Positions 7,614-16,712 are shown, counted from the stretch's first letter. The stretch: DNA of 64,000 bases from Gordonibacter sp. 28C (GCF_003339845.1 NZ_PPTR01000001.1:62001-126000), one strand, 5' to 3'. Numbers and translations: made by a program. Notes: a model not told the origin generated them from the sequence alone.

Positions 7614-10004
7614 ATGAGCGGTTCGGAAGAGTCCTTCGTCTACACGTCCTGCCCTGGATGGGGTGACCACGAGTACTGCGCGATAAAAACGTTCGTGAAG
7701 GACGGGAAGATCGTGCGCTCCGAGCAGGTTGATTACTGCGGCAGTTCTGCCGACGAGGGCTTCATATGCCAGAAGGGCATCATGGGGTGCCGTCAGCCCT
7801 ACAATCCCGATCGTCTGAAATGGCCGCTCAAGCGCGTGGGGGAACGCGGTAGCGGCAAGTGGGAGCGCATCAGCTGGGATCAGGCGCTCGACGAGATAGC
7901 CGCCAAGATGCTGGAGATCCGCGACACGTACGGACCGGAATCGGTGGCCATCTGGAGCCTTTCCGCCAGCATTCCGCCCAGCATGGGCTTGGGCAACGTC
8001 CTCCCGGTTCGTCTGCAATCGACGTGGGGAGCAACCGACCCCATCTGCTCGATGGGACTGGACAACGGCCCGCTGTACGCATGCCAATACACGTTCGGCA
8101 TGCCCGCTTTGTGCTTCTACTGCGACCCGCGCGTGTTCAGGTCGTCCGACTACATCATCGTGTGGGGTGCCAATCCCGTGGAAAACCAGATGCGTATCGC
8201 GCGCAGCCTCGTCGATGCTCAGAACGCCGGTGCGAAGATCGTCGATATCGGCCTCATCTTCGACGGCACGGCGGGCATGGCCGATTGGTTTCTGCCCGTG
8301 CGCGCCGGCTCCGACCCTGCACTTGCTCTGTGCATGGCGAACGTCATCGTGCAGAACGGCTGGTACGACGCGGCATATCTGGTCGAACACACCAACCTGC
8401 CCATGCTCATGTCGAAGGCCTCCGGCACGTTGCTTCGCACCGAGGCGGGCGGATACTTCGTTTGGGACGAGGACAAGGGGGCTGCCGTCGCCACGGAGCC
8501 GGGCTGCAAGGAGATCGATGCGACGCCCGCCCTTTCGGGTGACTTCACGGTGAACGGTGAGGAGTGCGAGACGGCGTTCGACGCTCTAAAGCGCCACTTG
8601 GCCCAGTACACGGTCGAGTACGCAGCCGAGCTGACCAAGCTGCCCGCAGAGAGCATCGAGAGGTTGACCGACGAGTACGCGCATGCTCATCGCGCCTATA
8701 TCGTCGGTGCGCTCGGCCTGCGTTATCAGAACCAAGGCGAGAGCTACCGTGCCATGTACTTGCTGGGCCTCCTGACGGGCAACATCGGCGTGGAAGGCGG
8801 CGGCGTGACGAGCGAGTTCCTTCCCTCCAGCTCGCCCATCACCTTCAACGACGAGCCGCTTATCCATCCCGACGGCGTTAACAAGGCGAAGTTCGTCGCC
8901 AACCGAGAGTTCTTCAAGCAGGTGAAAACGGAAGACCCGTATCCGATCAAGGCCATCATCTTCGCATCGGGCAACCCTCTGCACAATTATTCGAACCGCG
9001 GTCGATGGGTCGACGACACGCTTCCCAAGATGGAGCTGGTGGTGGACATCGACGTGTGGATGACCGATACCGGCGAGTACGCCGACTACGTGCTGCCCGA
9101 TTGCATGCCCTACGAGCGCAAGGATATCGTGTACGCGGCGAATTACGGCCATATCGTGCTGCAAGAGCCCGCTATCGAGCCTCCTCACGAGCAGAAGCCT
9201 CCAGCGTGGTTGTACCGCGAACTGGGAAAACGCCTGGGTCTGGAGGAGTACTTCGACATGACCGAGGAAGACTATCTCCGTCTGCGCATCGACTCGTCTC
9301 AGGCAATGCCCCCGTTCGACGCGCTCGACCCCAAGCTGACCATGGAGCGCCTCGAAGAGGAAAAGATGATAAAGGTGGTTCCCGAGGATCTGCCGCCGCT
9401 CGATATGTTCATGCTTTGCAACATGGTGTTCCCCACGCAATCGGCCCGCGCCGAAGTGTTCAATGAGCGGCTCGATGAGATCGGCTACGGCTTTTCGAAG
9501 TACTTCCCACCGTTCGAGGCACCGATGATCGAGCCGAACGAGAAACACCCCTACCAGTTCTTCACGGGACGCCAGAGGTTCTTCATGCAGTCGATGTTCA
9601 CCGACGATCCCGTGATGCGCGAGTTGTCCGGCGGCGAACCCGCCATTCGCATGAATCCTGCGGACGCGCACCGCGAGGGTTTCGTGGACGGCGACAAGAT
9701 CGAAGCTTACAACGATCGTGGGCACATGGTTGCCAAGGTGCGCCTAGACGAGTCCGTACAGCCCGGCATGGTGCATGCGTGGTTCGGCTGGCGTCGCAAA
9801 CATTACGAAGTGGGAACGTACGCCGAGTTGTTGACCGAAAACGGAGGCTTCGCCGAAACGGGCGAACTGGGCGAATTCTGGTGGAAGGATGTCGTGCAGA
9901 ACGACGGTGTGGGTAGCTTCTTCGCAGGGGCCCTGTCGCTCGTCAGCGGTTCGTTCGACACATTGTGGGATTGCGCGTGCGCCGTGCGCAAATACGAAGG
10001 TTAG
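7614..10004 (+). CDS. Cytoplasmic molybdopterin oxidoreductase with atypical Fe-S site
   Basis: A 796-residue DMSO-reductase-superfamily protein with no Tat signal, so it should stay in the cytoplasm. Core motifs are present (KWERISWDQALDEIAAKM, IIVWGANPVENQMR, ADWFLPVRAGSDPALAL, ADYVLPDCMPYERKD, plus a C-terminal dinucleotide-binding domain with a GWRRKHYE segment). The usual four-cysteine Fe4S4 site is altered: Cys22 and Cys52 align, but the second ligand position holds Asp18 in PGWGDHEYC, and Cys13 is offset. ATG 7614 follows GAGGAGAAGG. A two-cluster ferredoxin is encoded 10 bases downstream. The pairing of a cytoplasmic Mo subunit with a small ferredoxin recalls pyrogallol transhydroxylase and the Gordonibacter-type catechol dehydroxylases, but the substrate is unproven. 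Confidence 0.85.
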   Translation: MSGSEESFVYTSCPGWGDHEYCAIKTFVKDGKIVRSEQVDYCGSSADEGFICQKGIMGCRQPYNPDRLKWPLKRVGERGSGKWERISWDQALDEIAAKMLEIRDTYGPESVAIWSLSASIPPSMGLGNVLPVRLQSTWGATDPICSMGLDNGPLYACQYTFGMPALCFYCDPRVFRSSDYIIVWGANPVENQMRIARSLVDAQNAGAKIVDIGLIFDGTAGMADWFLPVRAGSDPALALCMANVIVQNGWYDAAYLVEHTNLPMLMSKASGTLLRTEAGGYFVWDEDKGAAVATEPGCKEIDATPALSGDFTVNGEECETAFDALKRHLAQYTVEYAAELTKLPAESIERLTDEYAHAHRAYIVGALGLRYQNQGESYRAMYLLGLLTGNIGVEGGGVTSEFLPSSSPITFNDEPLIHPDGVNKAKFVANREFFKQVKTEDPYPIKAIIFASGNPLHNYSNRGRWVDDTLPKMELVVDIDVWMTDTGEYADYVLPDCMPYERKDIVYAANYGHIVLQEPAIEPPHEQKPPAWLYRELGKRLGLEEYFDMTEEDYLRLRIDSSQAMPPFDALDPKLTMERLEEEKMIKVVPEDLPPLDMFMLCNMVFPTQSARAEVFNERLDEIGYGFSKYFPPFEAPMIEPNEKHPYQFFTGRQRFFMQSMFTDDPVMRELSGGEPAIRMNPADAHREGFVDGDKIEAYNDRGHMVAKVRLDESVQPGMVHAWFGWRRKHYEVGTYAELLTENGGFAETGELGEFWWKDVVQNDGVGSFFAGALSLVSGSFDTLWDCACAVRKYEG

Positions 10005-10014
10005 GAGGCCGACA

Positions 10015-10416
10015 ATGGCTGATACGAACATCCTGGTCAACCTTGACCGCTGCATAGGATGCTGGACGTGCTCGCTTTCCTGCAAGGTGGGCAACCAGCT
10101 CGATGACGATGTTTACTACCAAACGGTTCGTACGCTGGGCAACGGCGACGGTATCGATCGTCCGGCGGGAGTGTGGCCGAATCTGACTATGTCGTGGCTG
10201 CCGGTGTGGGGCGGTGACTGCACCAAGTGCGCTCCGCTTGTTGCGCGGGGCGAGAACCCGTACTGCGTGCGAAGCTGTCCGTGCGACGCCATCACCTACG
10301 GCGAAGCGTTCTATGGAGAGCTGGACCGCTTGCAAGGCGATGGATTCCGCGTTTTCAAGCTGCCCTCATGGGAGAACGCTCGCGATGACGTGACGTACGC
10401 TGGCAAGCGCCGTTAA
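10015..10416 (+). CDS. Small two-cluster ferredoxin partner of Mo-enzyme unit 2
   Basis: A 133-residue protein. A first cysteine group (CIGCWTCSLSCK, residues 13-24) has the CxxCxxCxxxC pattern. A second spread group has Cys69, Cys72, Cys84, Cys88 and Cys90 (CTKC, then CVRSCPCD). This is enough for two Fe4S4 clusters, fewer than the four of DmsB. It lies 10 bases after the Mo-subunit stop with GGAGG before ATG 10015, and a terminator follows, so the Mo-enzyme and this ferredoxin form a complete two-gene unit. It has no export signal, which agrees with a cytoplasmic complex. Confidence 0.88.
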   Translation: MADTNILVNLDRCIGCWTCSLSCKVGNQLDDDVYYQTVRTLGNGDGIDRPAGVWPNLTMSWLPVWGGDCTKCAPLVARGENPYCVRSCPCDAITYGEAFYGELDRLQGDGFRVFKLPSWENARDDVTYAGKRR

Positions 10417-10443
10417 CCTTCTCACTCCGCCAAACATGAAATC

Positions 10444-10485
10444 GAAGCCGGGCTCTCGATCAAGAACCCGGCTTCTTGCTGTTTC
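10444..10485 (+). terminator. Intrinsic terminator after Mo-enzyme unit 2
   Basis: A perfect 9-bp stem (GAAGCCGGG with CCCGGCTTC), a 14-base loop, then TTGCTGTTT. It ends the two-gene Mo-enzyme/ferredoxin transcript 28 bases after the ferredoxin stop. Confidence 0.75.
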
Positions 10486-10679
10486 GGCGAGGCGGTGCCG
10501 AACATAAGAGAACGTTGTCCGGCGTACTCGTGCTATACTTCGCAACGGCTTCGTTCGGGGGAAATCTCGCGTTCCGTTCGGTCGTTGCCCCGTGTTTGCA
10601 TCGTTGGGCCCTGCACTCGCGGTTTATTCGTTGCCCAAAGCCCGCGGCCGATAGGCCGTGTGGAGACAAGGAGCACCCC

Positions 10680-11261
10680 ATGAACAAGGGAAGATCGTCG
10701 TACGTCGCCCAAGCGGGCATGATCGCGGCCGTGTACGCCGCCGCCACGCTCATCGCGCTTCTGCTGCTGCAGGGCCTGGCGTGGGGACCGGTGCAATTCC
10801 GCATTTCCGAAGCCGTGTGCGTGCTGGCCGTGCTCACGCCGGCGGCCGTGCCGGGGCTCACGGTGGGCTGCATCGTGGCGAACCTCATCGCGTTGGCCGT
10901 GAACGGCACGGGCGCGTTGGGCCTGCTCGATGTGGTGTTCGGCAGCCTGGCCACGCTCCTCGGCGCGCTGTGGTGCTGGAAGATGCGCAAGCGCCCGAAG
11001 CTCGCGCTGCTCGGCCCGGTTGTCGCGAACGCGGTCATCGTGCCGGCTTACCTTCCGCTTTTGCTGCAGGGCTTGGGCTTCTACACCATCCCGTTCACCA
11101 GCATCGCGCTCGACGGGGCGTACATTCCCATGTACCTGTTCGGCTTGGTTGCCACCGGCCTCGGCGAGGCGCTGGTCATGTACGTGTTGGGCCTGCCGTT
11201 GCTCACGGCGCTCAAGCGCTTCGGCGTGGTGAAGCAACCGACGAAAGCGTCCCAAGGCTGA
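10680..11261 (+). CDS. queT: QueT-family transporter (probable queuosine-precursor S component)
   Basis: A 193-residue membrane protein with five to six hydrophobic segments. It matches the QueT family (COG4708), substrate-binding S components that work with a shared ECF module to import queuosine precursors such as preQ1. Typical stretches are QFRISEAVCVLAVLTPAAVPGLTVGCIVANL and, near the C terminus, YLFGLVATGLGEALVMYVLG. ATG 10680 follows ACAAGGAG. The leader after the terminator at 10485 is nearly 200 bases long and has a TATACT box at 10534-10539. QueT genes are often preq1-riboswitch-controlled, but I could not fit a known preQ1 fold to this leader. Confidence 0.75.
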   Translation: MNKGRSSYVAQAGMIAAVYAAATLIALLLLQGLAWGPVQFRISEAVCVLAVLTPAAVPGLTVGCIVANLIALAVNGTGALGLLDVVFGSLATLLGALWCWKMRKRPKLALLGPVVANAVIVPAYLPLLLQGLGFYTIPFTSIALDGAYIPMYLFGLVATGLGEALVMYVLGLPLLTALKRFGVVKQPTKASQG

Positions 11262-11399
11262 CCTGCGCGTGTTCCCTTCGCATATTCGGTGTAATCAGAC
11301 GGGAGCTGGGCCAAAACGCGGTCGGCGCGGTACAATGAATCAGTTTTGACGGCGGACGCACAGGCGACGCCGTCGGCTCGCCGACCCCGAAGGAAACGC

Positions 11400-12698
11400 A
11401 TGAACCCGGTTATCGTCATACCGACTTTCGTCTCTGCCCGTCGCCGCAAGGAAGGCGGCAGCGTGCTCACCACCTACGATCACGCCACCCCCATCTCGGC
11501 TCCGGGCGAGCTGCCTCGTTTGCTGCACTCGTTGCAAAAGGTGCGCGGCATCGGGCAGATCGTCGTGCTCGTGGTCAGCGAGCCCTCCATCGAGAACCAG
11601 GCGGCCGAGAAGGTCCAGACGCAGGTGTCCCAGTACCCGTCGCTCAACGTGGCCGTGGTCGGGGCGCCCGAACTCGGGCTTATCCAGCAGCGCATGGAGC
11701 AGCTGGGCTTGGGCAAGCTGTCGAAGGAGATCGGCCTGTCGGGATACGGAGCCATCCGCAACCTGGGTCTGGTGGTGGCGAACACGCTCGGCTTCGATTC
11801 CGTGGTGTTCCTCGACGACGACGAGGTCGTGGACGACGCCGACTTTTTGCAGAAGGCCATGTACGGACTGGGAAAGCTCACGAAGAAGGGCATCCCCATC
11901 TTGGCCAAGACCGGCTTCTACTTCAACTCCGAGGGCACGTATTTCTCGAAGAGCCAGGACAAGTGGTACAACCATTTCTGGCAGCAGGGCAAGGCGTTCA
12001 ACAAGATGATGGCCAAGGCCATGCGCGGCCCGCGCCTGTCTCGCTCGAACCACGTGTGCGGCGGTTGCCTCGCGCTGCACAAAGAGGCGTTCAAACGCCT
12101 GTCGTTCGACCCGTGGATCGCGCGCGGCGAGGACCTGGACTACATGCTCGACCTGCGTATGTACGGATCGGACATCTGGCTCGACAACCAGTGGAGCCTG
12201 CGCCACTTGCCGCCCGAGACCGAGAGCGAGGGCACGCGCTTCCGCCAAGACATCTTCCGCTGGCTCTACGAGTTCCGCAAGATGGAGTACAGCCGCACGC
12301 AGATCGATCTTCTGCAGGTGAAGCCTTCCTCGCTCGAGCCGTATCCGGGGCCGTTCCTCGAACCCGGCATCACGCGGCGCATCCGCCTGACGGCGTTTCT
12401 GCGCAGCCTGGCACGACCGGACAAGAAGGCCTACCGCAAGGCCGCGAGGGCCGCCACGGGCGAGGCCACCACGTACGCCCAGCGCAACTGCTCCAAGTAC
12501 TTCGAGTTCCAATTCGTGTGGCCCGAGCTCATGGCTCGCATGGAGAACGACCAGATCCTGCGCACGGCGTTGGTGAAGTCGGCGGCTCAACGTCAGGCCG
12601 GCATGGACGCTCCTCGCCAGGCCATCGCGGCCGGGGCGGCGTCGGCGGGCATCGATCCCGGCGTGACGAGCGAGATCCGTCTCAACATCGCCGAATAG
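11400..12698 (+). CDS. Glycosyltransferase family 2-like protein
   Basis: A 432-residue cytoplasmic protein with a GT-A-like N-terminal half: NPVIVIPTFVSARR at the start, a nucleotide-sugar region, and a metal-binding acidic motif (VVFLDDDEVVDDADF) near residue 140. A later GGCLALHKEAF and ARGEDLDYMLDLRMYG resemble the acceptor side and catalytic base region of family 2 enzymes. There are no membrane helices. It is monocistronic: QueT lies 138 bases upstream and an exporter 126 bases downstream. ATG 11400 follows GAAGGAA. Sugar donor and acceptor cannot be told; a role in cell-envelope polysaccharide synthesis is the default guess. Confidence 0.7.
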   Translation: MNPVIVIPTFVSARRRKEGGSVLTTYDHATPISAPGELPRLLHSLQKVRGIGQIVVLVVSEPSIENQAAEKVQTQVSQYPSLNVAVVGAPELGLIQQRMEQLGLGKLSKEIGLSGYGAIRNLGLVVANTLGFDSVVFLDDDEVVDDADFLQKAMYGLGKLTKKGIPILAKTGFYFNSEGTYFSKSQDKWYNHFWQQGKAFNKMMAKAMRGPRLSRSNHVCGGCLALHKEAFKRLSFDPWIARGEDLDYMLDLRMYGSDIWLDNQWSLRHLPPETESEGTRFRQDIFRWLYEFRKMEYSRTQIDLLQVKPSSLEPYPGPFLEPGITRRIRLTAFLRSLARPDKKAYRKAARAATGEATTYAQRNCSKYFEFQFVWPELMARMENDQILRTALVKSAAQRQAGMDAPRQAIAAGAASAGIDPGVTSEIRLNIAE

Positions 12699-12824
12699 GC
12701 ACGCGGGCAACGCAAGTCTGACGTTCGCGGAATTGACGTGCCTCTGACGTGCGCGTGCTGCCGGTTCCGCTACACTGAGACGCGTGCATATCGTTGATCT
12801 GGTAAGGAACTGGCAGGCGCGTCC

Positions 12825-13673
12825 ATGGACATCTTCACCTCTTTCGTAATACCCGCCATCGTGGGCATCGGCATCGGCATTTTGTCGGGCATGCTGGGCA
12901 TCGGCGGCGGCACGGTTATGGTACCGATATTTCGGTTGGCGTTCGGCATGAGCCCTATCATGTCGACGGCCACCTCGCTGTTCACCATCATCCCCACGTC
13001 GATCTCGGGCGCGGTATCGCATGTGAGGCACAAAACGTGCGTGCCGTCGCTCGGCGTGGCCGCGGGCCTGGGCGGTGCCTGCACCTCGCCCATCGGCGTG
13101 TGGCTTTCGACGATCTCGCCTGCATGGATGGTCATGCTGGCCGCTGCGCTCATCATAGGCTACTCCGCCGTGAATATGCTGCTTAAGGCGTGGAAGATGA
13201 AGCCTTCCGCGGTTCCGCCGGCCTCTCGGCCGTCGGAACCGGCCGACGCTGCGGCTTCTTCGAGTAACGCGTCGGACGCTGCGTCCACCAAGCTCACGCG
13301 CAAGCAGTTGCTCATCGGGGCGGCTATCGGGTTGGGCGCGGGCTTGGCCTCGGGGTATGTGGGCGTCGGCGGCGGGTTCATCATGGTGCCGCTCATGCTC
13401 TCGCTTGTGGGCATATCCATGAAGCAGGCGTCCGGCACGTCGCTCATCGCCGTCATGCTCCTCGCCATCCCCGGCACCATCGAGCAGGGGCTGCTGGGCA
13501 ACATCGACTATCTGGCCGGTATCGCCGTGGCCATCGGCTCCATCCCCGGCGCCGTCATCGGCGCGCGCCTCGTGCGCCTCGTGCCCGAGCGCACGCTGCG
13601 CTTCATCTTCGGCGGCTTCCTCATCGTGGCCGCCGCCGTGCTCGCGTTGAACGAGATGGGGGTTTTGGGCTAG
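12825..13673 (+). CDS. TauE/SafE-family sulfite/organosulfur exporter-like permease
   Basis: A 282-residue membrane protein with two homologous halves, each starting with the family's glycine-rich motif: GMLGIGGGTVMVPIF near residue 20 and GYVGVGGGFIMVPLM near residue 182. The halves are joined by a hydrophilic linker of about 45 residues rich in Ala, Ser and Pro. The family exports sulfite, sulfoacetate or related anions. Residues 129-145 of the linker are encoded by a REP-like repeat (13211-13258) that also occurs in intergenic DNA at 21000-21047, so the linker appears to have grown by insertion of a mobile palindrome without breaking the frame. The start at ATG 12825 has only a distant purine-rich site and is less certain. 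Confidence 0.85.
   Translation: MDIFTSFVIPAIVGIGIGILSGMLGIGGGTVMVPIFRLAFGMSPIMSTATSLFTIIPTSISGAVSHVRHKTCVPSLGVAAGLGGACTSPIGVWLSTISPAWMVMLAAALIIGYSAVNMLLKAWKMKPSAVPPASRPSEPADAAASSSNASDAASTKLTRKQLLIGAAIGLGAGLASGYVGVGGGFIMVPLMLSLVGISMKQASGTSLIAVMLLAIPGTIEQGLLGNIDYLAGIAVAIGSIPGAVIGARLVRLVPERTLRFIFGGFLIVAAAVLALNEMGVLG
13211..13258. repeat. REP-like repeat, in-frame copy inside the TauE/SafE gene
   Basis: This 48-base segment matches 21000-21047 at 42 of 48 positions. Both copies begin with GGTTCCG, contain the dyad CGGCC-CGGCCG and end with CGACGCTGCGGCTTC. Here it encodes part of the hydrophilic linker between the two halves of the permease; the other copy is intergenic. Confidence 0.7.
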
Positions 13674-13800
13674 AGGCGGCATGCCCTCGCCGACGATGCG
13701 TGCGGGAAAGCGCGGTGCCTTCGGCGAAGCCAACTAGGGGGTGCATATCGCGCCGGTTGCTGGTAGGATGGTGCCCTCACCCTCGACGAGGAGGTTCGTC

Positions 13801-15123
13801 TTGCAACAGGTCCAACAGGACGCGACGGAGGCCAAGCCCGCGCTGCCCCGCTTCTTCACGCTGGAAATGGGCATGTTCACCATCACGGTGCTGTCCGGCC
13901 TCGTGCTCATATGGTCGTCCATCTCGCCTTACCGCAGCATCGGCGTGCTCATCGTCGCCGGCATCGTGTTCACGTTTTCCCTGGTCATCGTCATTCGCTT
14001 GATCATGGATCCCGATTCGGTGCGCGCGCGTCAATCCGATGCCATGCTGCGTCTGGCCAGCCAGACGCTCGATTGCATGAAGGAGGGCATGACCGAGAAG
14101 GCCGCCCAGCGCATCTGCCAGCTGCTGTTGCCGTCGACGGCCGCCATCGCCGTGGCCGTGACCGACAAGGACCACATTCTGGGGTACGCCGGCTACGAGG
14201 AGGCGGACAACCCCTCCGGCAGCGTCATCCGCACACACGCCACGCACGCCACGCTCGCCGACGGCCGCGGACGCATCCTGTTCACGCCCGAGGAGATAGG
14301 CTTCCCGTCTGGATCGTCCACCATCAAGGCCGCCATCATCGTGCCGCTCGTGGTGGGGCACACCGTGGAGGGAACGCTCAAGTTCTACTATCGCCGCGCG
14401 CGCCATATCAGCGAGACGCAGAAGTCCATCGCCGAGGGCTTCGGTCGGCTGCTGTCCACCCAGATGGCGGCGTCGGCGCTGGAAGAGCAGACGAAGCTCG
14501 CCACCAGCATGGAACTGAAGGCGCTGCAAAGCCAGATCAACCCCCACTTCCTATTCAACACCATCAACACCATCGCCTCGCTCATCCGCACGAACCCCGA
14601 AAAGGCGCGCGTGCTGCTGCGCGAGTTCGCCGTGTTCTACCGCCGCACGCTGGAAGACTCGGCCGATCTTATCCTGTTCGCGCGCGAGATGGAGCAGACG
14701 AAGCGCTACTTCACGTTCGAGATCGCGCGCTTCGGCGAGGATCGCGTGGCCATGGAGGTGGACATCGAGCCGGCTGTCGACGACATGATGGTGCCGCCCT
14801 TCCTCATCCAGCCTCTGGTTGAGAACGCCGTGCGCCACGCCATGCCCTCGGAAGGCAAGCTCACCATCGGCGTGACGGGCGTGGTGGACGGCGACGACGT
14901 CGTGGTGCGCGTGGCGGACGACGGCGTGGGCATGACGGAGGAGGCGCGCCAGAACATCCTGCATCCCGAGTCGTCCACGGGTTGCGGCATCGCCGTGAAG
15001 AACGTCCACGATCGCATTTGCGGCTATTTCGGGTCGGGCACGCGCATGGAAGTGGAAAGCGAGCTGGGCGTGGGCACGAAGGTCACCCTCGTGCTGAAGA
15101 ACGGCGCATTGCGCGAGCATTAG
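13801..15123 (+). CDS. LytS-type sensor histidine kinase (orphan)
   Basis: About 440 residues: two N-terminal membrane helices (MGMFTITVLSGLVLIWSS, then IGVLIVAGIVFTFSLVIVI), a GAF-like sensor region in the middle, then a His_kinase (LytS/YehU) domain with the phospho-acceptor in QSQINPHFLFNTINTIAS and a HATPase domain (LVENAVRHAM, ADDGVGM, GCGIAVKNVHDR). These kinases usually pair with a LytTR response regulator, but none is encoded nearby. I favour TTG 13801 because GAGGAGG lies 6 bases before it; GTG 13741 and ATG 13768 are in frame but lack a comparable site. The signal is unknown; family members sense cell-envelope state or small carboxylates. Confidence 0.85.
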   Translation: MQQVQQDATEAKPALPRFFTLEMGMFTITVLSGLVLIWSSISPYRSIGVLIVAGIVFTFSLVIVIRLIMDPDSVRARQSDAMLRLASQTLDCMKEGMTEKAAQRICQLLLPSTAAIAVAVTDKDHILGYAGYEEADNPSGSVIRTHATHATLADGRGRILFTPEEIGFPSGSSTIKAAIIVPLVVGHTVEGTLKFYYRRARHISETQKSIAEGFGRLLSTQMAASALEEQTKLATSMELKALQSQINPHFLFNTINTIASLIRTNPEKARVLLREFAVFYRRTLEDSADLILFAREMEQTKRYFTFEIARFGEDRVAMEVDIEPAVDDMMVPPFLIQPLVENAVRHAMPSEGKLTIGVTGVVDGDDVVVRVADDGVGMTEEARQNILHPESSTGCGIAVKNVHDRICGYFGSGTRMEVESELGVGTKVTLVLKNGALREH

Positions 15124-15284
15124 GGCGACATCTTCGGGTTGCCTCCGCCCGCCCTTTGTCGGCGCGTTGCCTCCTGCGCCGGCTTTGGAGTAGTTGACAA
15201 ATCGATGACAAAATCGCCCTTCGCAACGTCCTGCGCCTTGCTTCCCGCGCAACAAACGGTTGATGGGAGTTAGATCGTTCGTTG

Positions 15285-15314
15285 TTTGTCCCCCGGGCGG
15301 CGTTTTCCTATAGT
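15285..15314 (+). promoter_or_regulatory. Candidate promoter for the small zinc-ribbon gene
   Basis: TTTGTC (15285-15290), 18 bases, TATAGT (15309-15314), 57 bases before ATG 15371. A reasonable housekeeping-sigma match in a 247-base gap that otherwise shows no feature. Confidence 0.4.
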
Positions 15315-15370
15315 GAAAAAGCCGAACGACATTCCTCGACGCTGATGCGCGAGGGGGAAAGGGGATTGCC

Positions 15371-15592
15371 ATGTGCTTCAGACCGCCGGATACCACGTCG
15401 GGTCCACTCATTTGCCCAGCCTGCGGTAAGAAAATCGTTTCGCCGAACTTCCGTCCGGTTACGTGCCCGTTCTGCAAGGAGCCGCTGCCGGGGCCCGATG
15501 CTCCCACGGTGCCCACCATGCCCGGCGCTACTCAAGTGCCCGGGGCTCCTGCGACGCCGCCGCAGCCGAAGCCGCCCACCCCAGGCGCTTAA
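15371..15592 (+). CDS. Small zinc-ribbon protein with proline-rich tail
   Basis: A 73-residue protein. It has two CxxC knuckles (LICPACGKK and VTCPFCKEP) about 15 residues apart, a spacing that fits one structural zinc ribbon. The C-terminal half is a low-complexity tail of Pro, Ala, Gly and Thr. ATG 15371 follows AAAGGGGATT, and a promoter-like pair lies upstream. The function is not recognisable; zinc ribbons this small often mediate protein or nucleic-acid contacts. It is flanked by the orphan LytS-like kinase and a LysR regulator, neither of which suggests a role. Confidence 0.7.
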   Translation: MCFRPPDTTSGPLICPACGKKIVSPNFRPVTCPFCKEPLPGPDAPTVPTMPGATQVPGAPATPPQPKPPTPGA

Positions 15593-15643
15593 GGGGGCAA
15601 CGAGGGAGGGGGAATCGTTAATCTGACGCCCTCTGTCAAGGAA

Positions 15644-15672
15644 TTGCGAGCGTGATGACCGTCGGGTAGACT
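15644..15672 (+). promoter_or_regulatory. Promoter of the LysR regulator gene
   Basis: TTGCGA (15644-15649), 17 bases, TAGACT (15667-15672), 77 bases before ATG 15750. Good spacing and a fair match to a housekeeping promoter. Confidence 0.45.
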
Positions 15673-15749
15673 GGGGAGACTATCCGCGGTCATCGCGTTC
15701 GAGCGCTACACACATACGTTTCTGGGGAAGACGAGAAGGTGTGGTCGCA

Positions 15750-16712
15750 ATGCATATCGAGTACCTGTACTATTTCAAAGATTTCTCACGAACACTGTCG
15801 ATCTCTAAAACAGCCGCGCACTATTTCATGACGCCGCAGGGGCTCAGCCGGGCATTGCACCAGCTTGAGAAAGACTTCGGCGTCACGCTCATGACCTATC
15901 GGAACAACATGATCGCGCTCACGCCCGCCGGCGAGGAGCTCAGCCGCCGCATCGACGCCATCGTCGAGCTGTACGACGAGGCACGCGGTTCTTTGACCGA
16001 GTACAAGCTGGCCGACATGAAGCCGGCGAAGGGCATCGTGCGCATAACGGTGACGTCGTGCGTGTCGCAGTACCTTATCGCGCTGCTGAGCCTGCAGCGT
16101 CCCGGGCAGTTCCCGTTCGAGGTGAAGCTCAACGAGTCGAACATCTACCGCATCGTGCCGCATATCGTGTCGCGCGATAGCGAAGAGTCGTTCGGCATCA
16201 TCTCGCTGCCCATGACGGAGAAGTACCGCAGCTATATCGACGAGCTCGTCGAGAACGACGGCATGGTGTACGAACCGCTGTTCACCTCGCCGCTTGTGGC
16301 CATGGTGTCGTCGTTCTCGCCGCTGGCCAAGCAGGAGGCCGTGCGCCCTCGCGACGTCGATCCCTTCCCGGTCGCCCGCTACAAGGATACCGTGCTAGGT
16401 GACGCGCTCGACGACTACATCTTGGAAGACAACGTGAAGACGGTGACGAACGCCGGGGCGATCATCTTCGTGCAGATCTTGGAGCATCAGGCCGTGGGCT
16501 TCGCGCCCAAGCTCGTCGAGGGCTTGCGCACGCTGCCCGACCGGGTGGTCACGGTGCCCACCGAAGGATTCTTCAGCACGGAGTTCGGTTTGCTGGCCAC
16601 GCCGGAGAACCGCGCACGTCCGCATGTGGAGGCGGTGGTGAACTACATCAAGAAGACGGTTGCCGAGAAAAGCCTGCAGCCACGGTACCTCGACACGTAC
16701 GAGCTGGTGTAG
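15750..16712 (+). CDS. LysR-family transcriptional regulator
   Basis: A 320-residue regulator. The N-terminal winged helix has the family pattern (YLYYFKDFSRTLSISKTAAH, then TPQGLSRALHQLEKDFG and LTPAGEEL), and a periplasmic-binding-like effector domain runs from about residue 90 to the end. ATG 15750 is set by the AGAAGG site 11 bases upstream; GTG 15741 would sit too close to it. It is co-directional with the MFS/Mo-enzyme cluster that starts at 17088 and is separated from it by a palindromic element. LysR proteins commonly control neighbouring catabolic genes with an aromatic or carboxylate inducer, so the MFS and Mo-enzyme 3 genes are likely but unproven targets. Confidence 0.9.
   Translation: MHIEYLYYFKDFSRTLSISKTAAHYFMTPQGLSRALHQLEKDFGVTLMTYRNNMIALTPAGEELSRRIDAIVELYDEARGSLTEYKLADMKPAKGIVRITVTSCVSQYLIALLSLQRPGQFPFEVKLNESNIYRIVPHIVSRDSEESFGIISLPMTEKYRSYIDELVENDGMVYEPLFTSPLVAMVSSFSPLAKQEAVRPRDVDPFPVARYKDTVLGDALDDYILEDNVKTVTNAGAIIFVQILEHQAVGFAPKLVEGLRTLPDRVVTVPTEGFFSTEFGLLATPENRARPHVEAVVNYIKKTVAEKSLQPRYLDTYELV

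Noticed and set aside
10486-10679. preQ1 riboswitch in the QueT leader
   Set aside because: The leader is long and the gene family often has one, but I could not find the short aptamer core or pseudoknot pairing of the known preQ1 classes.
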